Origin: an uncultured Bacilli bacterium
Lineage (GTDB): Bacteria > Bacillota_I > Bacilli_A > RF39 > UBA660
Assembly (NCBI GenBank): GCA_944332375.1
Contig: CALVJU010000097.1
Span: 1 to 29,997, forward strand
Length of the DNA stretch: 29,997 nucleotides
Reading direction: 5' to 3'
The translations under genes and the position numbers were made by a program. The stretch's first letter is position 1. Each line of letters begins with the position of its first letter. The notes beneath the pieces were generated by a model that saw nothing but the letters and a program-made list of their open reading frames with translations, was not told where the DNA came from and searched no databases. Positions 9,301 through 14,998 of this stretch are shown here, piece by piece.

Positions 9301-9956
9301 TTTTTTAAATTTTCTTTCAAATCTATAGAGAAATAATATGCCAAATGTTCTTTGATCTCTTCTACTGAAGTATTTTCAATTTCTAATAATCTCTGACGTA
9401 ATTTTTGATTACGCAATCTTTCTTGAATTAAATTTTTTCCTGAATCTGCATAATAAATAACCTTAGCAAATGTTCCAATTAAAGGTATATCACTAATAAC
9501 ATCTTTTAAAAAGCCCAATTCTTTATTTTCGTCAAATATGCTACTTAATTCCGGCTTTGTTGCAGTTTTTCCCATTTTTGTTTCATATACATAAGTCACT
9601 AAATCAAATATAGGAAATGTAAACTTATATTTATCTTTTAAATCATGTCTTATCACTTTTAATATATCTAATAAATTATTGTTAAATTCAACTAATTTCT
9701 CAAAATCTAAAAACTCTATTTTGGATTCTGACTCTCTATCATTTAACTCTTCCATTAGTTTATGTAATAATGAAGTTTTACCTATTCCACCAAAACCATA
9801 ATATGAAATGACTTGAATAGAAGTTTCATCATTCATTTGGCTTTTCATTAAATTATATTTTTCCCAAAATATTTTTCTAGGTTCTTCTCTATCCGTAAAT
9901 TCCTTCGTTGCCTTAGCATTTACATAAACTTCATCATTTTTAATAAATTTTGGCAT
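6390..9956 (-). CDS. STAND-type P-loop NTPase with TPR-like repeats (1188 aa)
   Basis: STAND ATPases are signalling switches that bind a ligand and oligomerise; many bacterial members act in antiphage defence or regulation. Visible here: a short N-terminus with FTDREEPRK; Walker A G-F-G-G-I-G-K-T-S at 54-62; Walker B FVFFIDTYE at 224-232; a sensor-like W-V-M-A-G-R-E at 266-272; and the STAND GxP motif in LTHGTPMYL at 321-329. The rest is a long helical solenoid with degenerate TPR-like signatures (YGKDHYYVNEI near 823, FGKNNSNTVLL near 1099). No nuclease, TIR, protease or membrane effector domain can be seen at either end. The ribosome site AAAGGAG supports the ATG at 9956. The gene is monocistronic, with its own upstream palindrome and terminator, and looks more AT-rich than its neighbours, which suggests horizontal acquisition. 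A defence role is inferred. Confidence 0.8.
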   Translation of the reverse strand: MPKFIKNDEVYVNAKATKEFTDREEPRKIFWEKYNLMKSQMNDETSIQVISYYGFGGIGKTSLLHKLMEELNDRESESKIEFLDFEKLVEFNNNLLDILKVIRHDLKDKYKFTFPIFDLVTYVYETKMGKTATKPELSSIFDENKELGFLKDVISDIPLIGTFAKVIYYADSGKNLIQERLRNQKLRQRLLEIENTSVEEIKEHLAYYFSIDLKENLKNEKAPFVFFIDTYEKLVNELTQIGDPLKNDLWLRSDEGLICRVPNVIWVMAGREKLKWQDLDEGWEGTLEQHLLGTLSFQDTSSFLKTAGINDEELIKQIYSLTHGTPMYLDMCVDAYVKLIDQGKEPTIEEFKGDTTSLVNRFLMYMKDAERDFSTMLAYVPEWTDDSIEEIAMKMNGTFSYSLYEKVKNFSFIVNENGKYKMHESIKDIIIANTPEVLRSKYQRILQETENSKLEKIVENENKKAEELLKTGSKIKLEELEGKEKIANLDRYESKKAYRHLIEKLRIKVKDEKNEAQFNETAKYLLEKLNEYEEKFNETIDLEQIYLVKFKDNKYFKLLQVYKEIDNLIGFHADKYIANYNNWIKQYGENDKYSLFELKHNIRWNTYITDQRAEIKDLFDFVSSKINKDDLYYIAFCSIYVQGETGRQLEFIERIRIYLYNHKPDKFYIKLILRAANLETVDNSLREKYNVWVKDYYEFYDEKYAKEAVKEGVFNFNLAIKTLRENPNLLDETVLKQINGVYKSYNRFFSPNPLNNILFEYIYSIRYIALSTSNQDIIDIFIQILKGFLGGEQNIESEIIHNRHIINKITVFLQELRERCIELYGKDHYYVNEIENYLEKFGDLTPKIFNERIQAKIDKHGIKDEKTIRTFTVYVNEILNKKQKDEEYFIYIYKFAKDFILASNKKEINTFKMEEFISLVKKCLLYLSKEKYYNSIIELDNLLLNSYDENAYVDIAPLIFKDAEDILKIKHDEEKRDKKQTEDAISMVENIIANKYSSNLLPGVIFNYIILKVYCLIEFMKEQLNNEKLISKCEDVKKALKDIDFLFSPTNDFKNLYNDLTGKEKMEKKWDWISLNYYTVAVDQVKYLRNMYKDEFGKNNSNTVLLTACLGLLETLLYIKEGPKIIDEAFSSADSNDISLIEKLNKIKEIEERVLKIYKKYEFKNLDLLDVSLSDVYQKAKRGANLPY

Positions 9957-9981
9957 ATTCTTATTCTCCTTTTAAAACGAT

Positions 9982-10007
9982 CATAACCAATCATTTGACT
10001 GGTTATG
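9982..10007. promoter_or_regulatory. 26-bp near-perfect palindrome upstream of the STAND gene (candidate operator)
   Basis: CATAACCAATCA (9982-9993) and TGACTGGTTATG (9996-10007) are 12-bp arms with one mismatch, two bases apart. The site lies about 25 bp before the start codon of the STAND gene and just downstream of a TATAAA-like -10, where a repressor would sit. The nearly continuous symmetry fits a dimeric regulator (TetR or MarR type) better than an RNA hairpin, because the loop would be only two bases. No regulator is encoded nearby. Confidence 0.6.
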
Positions 10008-10108
10008 TTTTATATATTCGATATCAATTGGCCCATCTTAAGTTTTTGAATAAATTTAAAATTTTATTACTATCATTCCATCTTTCATCTAGTACATAGT
10101 GAAAAAAA

Positions 10109-10744
10109 TCAATCCTCAATCTTTTCAAAATCACTAGCGGGTCTACCACAAATCGGACAACGGAAGTCTGCAGGTAATTCCTCTCCTTCATAAATATAAC
10201 CACAGATCTTACATCTCCATCTTGTCTTCTTACTCTTCTCTGGTTCTTGATAAGTTGGAGCATTCTTTGGAGAAGTCCCTTTCTTTTCTTTCTGATAATA
10301 AGCATAAGTCATACTTTCCTCATTCGATAGAACTTCTCCTTCTACGACTTCTCCAACAAATAAGATATGACTTCCTAAATCTACTTCTTTTACCACTTTG
10401 CAAGTAAGTCTCGCATTCATGCCTTCTTTGATATAGGGATTTCCTAGTTCATCAGTGAATACCTCACGCGTCCCAAATTTATCCACATCCTTACTACTTT
10501 GGAAACCAAAGGATGCGATGATATTCATGTCAACATTCTTCGTTAACATGGTAACACTAAATGCTCTACTTTTTAAAATCGTATTGGTTGTATCATTTTC
10601 TTTGTTCACTGTAATGGTTACTTGAACAGGACTACTTGTTACTTGCATCAATGTATTGATGATACATCCTGCACGGTGATCATTATCCTTACTAGAAACT
10701 AAATATAATCCCGAGCTAATTTGATATAATGCTTTTTTATCCAT
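10109..10744 (-). CDS. Flavin reductase-rubredoxin fusion, high-molecular-weight rubredoxin (Hrb) type (211 aa)
   Basis: This is an electron carrier found in anaerobes. In Moorella a homologous protein passes electrons from NADH to the flavodiiron protein FprA, which removes NO or O2. Residues 1-150 form a flavin reductase-like FMN-binding domain (ISSGLYLVSS near the N-terminus, then T-L-M-Q-V-T-S-S-P). A charged linker of about 25 residues leads to a rubredoxin domain with C-x-x-C pairs at 178/181 and 196/199, which would bind one iron. The length is close to Moorella Hrb (about 229 aa). The start is supported by AGGTGG just upstream. It follows the membrane-anchored gene by 8 bp, so the two are probably co-transcribed. 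No FprA gene is visible in the window. I see no clear terminator in the 150 bp after it. Confidence 0.85.
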   Translation of the reverse strand: MDKKALYQISSGLYLVSSKDNDHRAGCIINTLMQVTSSPVQVTITVNKENDTTNTILKSRAFSVTMLTKNVDMNIIASFGFQSSKDVDKFGTREVFTDELGNPYIKEGMNARLTCKVVKEVDLGSHILFVGEVVEGEVLSNEESMTYAYYQKEKKGTSPKNAPTYQEPEKSKKTRWRCKICGYIYEGEELPADFRCPICGRPASDFEKIED

Positions 10745-10752
10745 TTTTCCAC

Positions 10753-11448
10753 CTAACTTTCTTGTAATGCATTTAAATAACTTTGATATTGATTTAATAA
10801 TGATTCATTCTGAAATAGAATTTGACCATTTTCTAATACATAATCGTTTTGATGTTCTTTTAAGAATTCAAAAACTTCAATATATTGATCAATAAAATTC
10901 ATCATGTCATCTCTTGTCTCAATGAGTGTTGTTTGTTCATCTTTTAACGCATCGCTTAGTGAAGAATCTAACATCACTTCACGATATAAATTCTCATATT
11001 TTGTTCCAACGTTTTTATCTTCGATTGCCTTCATAACTTCCACATCACTAGACATGGCAATGACACGGTCAAATCCCTCTTGTAACTCTGTTTTTTGTTC
11101 ATTTAAATAATTTAAAGTCTCTGTAAATTCTTTTCCATCTTGTTCTACGTTCTCATAAGTAAGTAAATTGGTAAATTTCTCATCACTCAAACGATTGACA
11201 ATTTCTCTTGTGACATCGACATACTCTACAATATAATCTTTCATTGTTTTCTCAACAACTTGATAGTCACCACTGGTATATAGTTTTGTGTCTACTTCCC
11301 CTTCTAAGACATCCATATCTCCAATTTTTTCTCCTTCACGGAAGATTAATGACTCCTGATACTTGTTGTAGCCAAAATAAACCAAATAACCGACTAAAAC
11401 AACAACAACAGCACATACTCCTAATACAATACCTTTTTTCTTGTTCAT
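10753..11448 (-). CDS. Membrane-anchored hypothetical protein with extracytoplasmic coiled coil (231 aa)
   Basis: A short basic N-terminus (MNKKKG) is followed by one hydrophobic helix at about residues 7-27 with no lipobox cysteine, so this is probably an uncleaved anchor. The remaining 200 residues are acidic, helical and coiled-coil-like and should face the outside. No family recognised. I chose the ATG at 11448 because GGGTGAG lies just ahead; the in-frame GTG at 11457 lies inside that ribosome site. Transcription from the extended -10 at 11468-11473 would give a leader of only about 13 nt. The Hrb-type gene follows 8 bp later. A functional link to redox is possible but not shown. Confidence 0.8.
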   Translation of the reverse strand: MNKKKGIVLGVCAVVVVLVGYLVYFGYNKYQESLIFREGEKIGDMDVLEGEVDTKLYTSGDYQVVEKTMKDYIVEYVDVTREIVNRLSDEKFTNLLTYENVEQDGKEFTETLNYLNEQKTELQEGFDRVIAMSSDVEVMKAIEDKNVGTKYENLYREVMLDSSLSDALKDEQTTLIETRDDMMNFIDQYIEVFEFLKEHQNDYVLENGQILFQNESLLNQYQSYLNALQES

Positions 11449-11467
11449 TTTTCTCACCCTCGCTTTC

Positions 11468-11476
11468 AGTATAACA
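11468..11476 (-). promoter_or_regulatory. Extended -10 promoter for the membrane protein-Hrb operon
   Basis: On the minus strand TG, one base, then TATACT forms an extended -10 element. I see no convincing -35 at 17 bp. It lies in the 100-bp divergent region shared with def. Confidence 0.55.
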
Positions 11477-11521
11477 TAATTCTGTAAAAATCTCTACTTC
11501 TTTCTTTTCCTTTTAAAGTGT

Positions 11522-11529
11522 GATAAAAT
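11522..11529 (+). promoter_or_regulatory. Extended -10 promoter for def
   Basis: TGATAAAAT (TG, one base, TAAAAT) lies 20 bp ahead of the deformylase start, with only a poor -35 (TTTCTT, 11501-11506). Transcription would begin near 11536, within or just before the ribosome site. The upstream in-frame ATG at 11528 falls inside this -10 box and so cannot be the start. Confidence 0.6.
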
Positions 11530-11548
11530 GGAAAAAGGAGGTGAGAAA

Positions 11549-12097
11549 ATGTTTAAAAAATTAAATATTTTAGACGAAAAAGATAAACATCTGCGTATGA
11601 AAAGTAAAGAAGTTTCTTTTCCTCTGTCAAAAGAAGATAAACAAACAATTCAACAAATTATTAAACATTTAACATATAGTCAAATTGAAGATTATGCCGA
11701 AAAATATGATTTAAGACCAGGAATGGGACTTGCGTTTCCTCAGTTAGGGAAAAATGTACGAATTATTGTTATTGTTCATGAAGTGGATGATGAAGTCTTC
11801 GATAATTATGTTGTCATTAATCCAGTAATTATTTCTCATTCTGAAGAGATGATTGCTGCAGAACAAGGAGAAGGATGCTTAAGTGTCAATCGTGAGGTGG
11901 AAGGACATGTCTTGAGGTATGCTCGTGTTACTGTAGAAGGATATGATGAAGATGGAAATAAGATTCGTATTCGTGCTAGAGAAGATCTCGCCCTTGCCTT
12001 TCAACATGAGATTGATCATCTAGATGGAATTTTATTTTATGATCGAATTAATAAAGATCATCCATTTTATTCTGAAGATGAAGTTCGTTTAATATAA
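11549..12097 (+). CDS. def: Peptide deformylase (182 aa)
   Basis: Removes the formyl group from the N-terminal methionine of new proteins at the ribosome; a metalloenzyme. All three family motifs are present: G-M-G-L-A-F-P-Q at 58-65 (GxGLAAPQ type), E-G-C-L-S at 108-112 with the metal-binding Cys110, and Q-H-E-I-D-H-L-D-G at 152-160 with metal ligands His153 and His157 and catalytic Glu154. The length is normal for a Gram-positive enzyme. The start follows AAAGGAGGTGA at 11534-11544; the in-frame ATG at 11528 is rejected because it lies in the -10 box. It is on the opposite strand to nearly all other genes here and shares an operon with the arylsulfotransferase gene 12 bp downstream. Confidence 0.97.
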   Translation: MFKKLNILDEKDKHLRMKSKEVSFPLSKEDKQTIQQIIKHLTYSQIEDYAEKYDLRPGMGLAFPQLGKNVRIIVIVHEVDDEVFDNYVVINPVIISHSEEMIAAEQGEGCLSVNREVEGHVLRYARVTVEGYDEDGNKIRIRAREDLALAFQHEIDHLDGILFYDRINKDHPFYSEDEVRLI

Positions 12098-12109
12098 AAG
12101 GAGAAGATT

Positions 12110-14038
12110 ATGAGAACGAGAACAAAGATTGTATTATTAGTAATTGTCGCATGTGTTTTATCTATTTTAATTTATGAGAGAATTGATATGGTAAAACCAG
12201 TAGAAGAGACAGAAGATATGTTAGTTCATCAAGAAAATTTAGAGAAAGAATTTACAACAACAGAAGAAAATACAATTGATAATCCAAAAATTATTGTAAA
12301 TCCTTATGAGATTTCTCCCCTAACTGCTTTGATTTTATTTGAAACAAGAGATTTAACTGCTCCTACTGTTACAATTGTAGGAGAGGATGAATCTACAACG
12401 TTTACGAAAACGTTTACACCAAATAAAAAACATGTATTACCAATCTATGGGTTATATCCAGATCGTAATAATGAAGTGATTATTACATTAAATGGAGAAG
12501 ATTATACTTTCCATATTCAAACAGATCCGCTTCCTGATGACTTTGCATTACCAACAAATGTTACTGCCAATAAAGAAGAATTAGATCAAGAATTATACTT
12601 TGTCACTCCTTCTTCACAAGGATATACAGCAGCATATGATATCAATGGAGATGTTCGTTGGTATTTAACGGAAAATATGATTTGGGATGTACAAAGACTT
12701 CGTAATGGAAATATTATGCTAAGTAGTAATCGTTTGATTAATCCACCCTACTATACAACTGGTTTAGTAGAAATGGATTTAACTGGTAAGATTTATTATG
12801 AATATGTTTTGCCTGGTGGATATCACCATGATGTATACGAATTAGAAAATGGAAATTTATTAGTTGCTAGTAATGATTTTGATAGTGGAACTGTAGAGGA
12901 TTATATTGTTGAAATAGAACGAGATACTGGAAATATTGTAAAAAGAATTGATTTAAAAGAGATTTTACCAATGGATGAAGGAAAGAATTTAATGGCTACT
13001 GATTATGATTGGTTCCATAACAATTCTGTTTGGTATGATAGTGATACCAATTCGATTACTTTATCAGGTAGACATCAAGATGCAGTTGTCAATATTGACT
13101 ATAACAGTTTAGAGATTAATTGGATTGTAGGAAGTCATGATGGTTGGAGTGAAGAATATCAAAAATATTTCTTAGATCCAATTGGGGATGATTTTGAATG
13201 GCAATGGGCACAACATGCGGCAATGATACTACCAAATGGAGATCTCTTCGTATTTGATAATGGAAACAATCGTTCTAAAACAGAAGAAGATAGTGTGAAA
13301 GCAAGTGATAACTACTCAAGAGGTGTGATTTATCACATCAATACCATTGATAAGACAATTGAACAAGTGTGGGAATACGGAAAAGATCGTGGGAGCGAAT
13401 TCTACTCTCCTTATATCTCAGATGTAGACTATTTAGAAGAAGATCATTATTTAATCCACTCTGGTGGAATCAATACTGTAGATGGAAAACCTGGAAATGA
13501 ACCTGCAGGATTAGAAAATGTAGACTCTATGAATTCCATTACTACAGAAGTGAAAAATGATGAAGTTATTTTTGAAATGAATTTACCAACAAATTTATAT
13601 CGTGCCGAAAAAATGGATTTATATTCTAACAGTGTATTTAAATTAGGCGCTGGTAGTAGACTTGGAAACATGGGAGAGACAGAACAAGATGGTACAACAA
13701 AAAGTGTTTTATTTGCTAAGAAAATCAATGATGAATACAAAAAACATGATATTCAAATTACCAAAGAAACAGATCGTCTTGTTGTAACTGGTACTTTCCA
13801 ACGTGGAGATGAAGTAGAAATCATCTTAGATAGTATCTTTGATAAAAAAGCTTATCAATTAGTTGTTTCAAAACATCCATATACAGCAATGTGTGTTGAT
13901 GTATTTACAGAGGAAGAGACAGAAAATGGAATCTCTGTGACCAAATATATTAATTCAGAAAACATTAGTGGTAAAAAATATATTTATATTAAGATTAATG
14001 GAACAATTTATGATACAAATCAATATGTAATATTTTAA
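12110..14038 (+). CDS. Membrane-anchored arylsulfotransferase (ASST family, 642 aa)
   Basis: ASST enzymes move a sulfate group from one phenolic ester to another phenol without PAPS, through a sulfurylated histidine, outside the cytoplasm. The N-terminus has a signal-anchor helix at about residues 6-23. A small beta domain follows (about 55-150, with the PLPDDFALP linker), then a propeller-like repeat region. Conserved histidines sit where the family has them: G-Y-H-H-D (His239/240), F-H-N-N (His303), S-G-R-H-Q-D (Arg321, His322) and Q-H-A-A-M (His369). Known bacterial members include Gram-negative periplasmic enzymes and enzymes of gut Eubacterium. AAAGGAG precedes the ATG. The gene forms an operon with def, and a bidirectional terminator follows. 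The natural substrate cannot be told; gut phenols are plausible. Confidence 0.88.
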   Translation: MRTRTKIVLLVIVACVLSILIYERIDMVKPVEETEDMLVHQENLEKEFTTTEENTIDNPKIIVNPYEISPLTALILFETRDLTAPTVTIVGEDESTTFTKTFTPNKKHVLPIYGLYPDRNNEVIITLNGEDYTFHIQTDPLPDDFALPTNVTANKEELDQELYFVTPSSQGYTAAYDINGDVRWYLTENMIWDVQRLRNGNIMLSSNRLINPPYYTTGLVEMDLTGKIYYEYVLPGGYHHDVYELENGNLLVASNDFDSGTVEDYIVEIERDTGNIVKRIDLKEILPMDEGKNLMATDYDWFHNNSVWYDSDTNSITLSGRHQDAVVNIDYNSLEINWIVGSHDGWSEEYQKYFLDPIGDDFEWQWAQHAAMILPNGDLFVFDNGNNRSKTEEDSVKASDNYSRGVIYHINTIDKTIEQVWEYGKDRGSEFYSPYISDVDYLEEDHYLIHSGGINTVDGKPGNEPAGLENVDSMNSITTEVKNDEVIFEMNLPTNLYRAEKMDLYSNSVFKLGAGSRLGNMGETEQDGTTKSVLFAKKINDEYKKHDIQITKETDRLVVTGTFQRGDEVEIILDSIFDKKAYQLVVSKHPYTAMCVDVFTEEETENGISVTKYINSENISGKKYIYIKINGTIYDTNQYVIF

Positions 14039-14062
14039 CCCTACTCTATTTTTGAGATGAAA

Positions 14063-14096
14063 AAAAGATCTTATGACAAATTTCATGAGATCTTTT
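14063..14096. terminator. Bidirectional terminator between convergent genes
   Basis: AAAAGATCTTATGA and TCATGAGATCTTTT form 14-bp arms with a single mismatch that wobble-pairs, around a 6-nt loop. The minus-strand reading ends in a run of seven T, the plus-strand reading in TTTTATT. It serves the arylsulfotransferase gene (plus) and the 297-aa gene (minus). Confidence 0.9.
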
Positions 14097-14097
14097 A

Positions 14098-14991
14098 TTA
14101 TCTTCTTTTTTGGAAAGACTTTAAGGAGTGCTCCTGATCTGTTTGTTTATCAATATATTCCATCATTGCCTCAGCATCGAAAAACAAATTCCTGCCAAAT
14201 ACATTCATTACATCAGGCTTATTAATTACAATATCCTGTTTTTTTAATTTTAATGTCTCACGAATCATTTCATCCGTACATGGGTACCCATACCCAAAAG
14301 GCCAAGCTGGCATTATATTCGGAGTTACTTCGTTTAAACGAAACACAAGTCTTCTCAGAAAAGAAGGATGACAAAGAGGAAAATATAATTTCCTAACATT
14401 TAAACGTTCTCCGCTTTTTTTGAAAAGAAAATTTGTATAGAAAACCTGATTAGCCAAAAAACCCATATTAAATAAGTGTAAACTTACAGAATATCCCATC
14501 ATTTCTAACATTTCAACAAGATTTATCGTAATTACTCCACGATGTAATATTTGTTTTTTAGAAACAAAAGCAGAAACAGAAGTATTATAGTAAATATGAA
14601 TATGTTTTCTTTGGGGATTCTTTTTGCAATACATCGCTAATGGATTTCCTTCTAAATAAGCCTTTACATTTGGGGCATAACCGACATAGTAATTTCTTTT
14701 TCTACTTTGATGATTGTCAATTGTTAAGTATTTGTTTAGTTCTATATTTAGATGTTCTAATTTTTCAATATCCGGGTGAGTCCCAAAGCGACAATACGAA
14801 ATTGCTTCTTCCAGTGAATTTGTTTGACAAAAATCATAGTTACCCTCCATGCTAGCTAAATATTGGGGATCACACCAAACGGCGATATTCGTCGGAGCAT
14901 TTTCAATATAATTCAAAAACTCTGCGATAGAATCGAATTCATAATAAAGTAAATCACCAAGGATACTCCCCCCTTTTTTGAACTGATACAT
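14098..14991 (-). CDS. Possible vWA-like partner of the MoxR/CobS-type ATPase (297 aa)
   Basis: I cannot name a family with certainty. Residues 130-175 read like the first strand-helix-strand unit of a von Willebrand A domain: strand HIHIYYNTSVSAF, helix RGVITINLVEMLEMMGY, strand SVSLHLF. The metal-binding D-x-S-x-S motif would be replaced by N-T-S-V-S, so the key Asp is missing. An upstream segment, YAPNVKAYLEGNPLAM (105-120), resembles a motif I associate with phage and plasmid proteins encoded beside CobS-type ATPases; this is recollection, not checked. A second strand (QDIVINKPDVMN) lies near 252. The gene starts 7 bp after the ATPase gene, with a GGAAG site inside the ATPase end, so the pair is an operon. 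By analogy with MoxR-vWA and CobS-CobT pairs it would link the ATPase to its target. Confidence 0.65.
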   Translation of the reverse strand: MYQFKKGGSILGDLLYYEFDSIAEFLNYIENAPTNIAVWCDPQYLASMEGNYDFCQTNSLEEAISYCRFGTHPDIEKLEHLNIELNKYLTIDNHQSRKRNYYVGYAPNVKAYLEGNPLAMYCKKNPQRKHIHIYYNTSVSAFVSKKQILHRGVITINLVEMLEMMGYSVSLHLFNMGFLANQVFYTNFLFKKSGERLNVRKLYFPLCHPSFLRRLVFRLNEVTPNIMPAWPFGYGYPCTDEMIRETLKLKKQDIVINKPDVMNVFGRNLFFDAEAMMEYIDKQTDQEHSLKSFQKRR

Positions 14992-14998
14992 GACTTTT

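Noticed and set aside
8347..9336. Plus-strand open frames opposite the STAND gene
   Set aside because: They are rich in Phe, Ser and Leu as expected of the antisense of an AT-rich helical gene, and none has a ribosome site that I can see.
11528..11551. Earlier in-frame ATG for peptide deformylase
   Set aside because: It lies inside the TGATAAAAT promoter element and has no ribosome site; the ATG at 11549 has AAAGGAGGTGA ahead of it.
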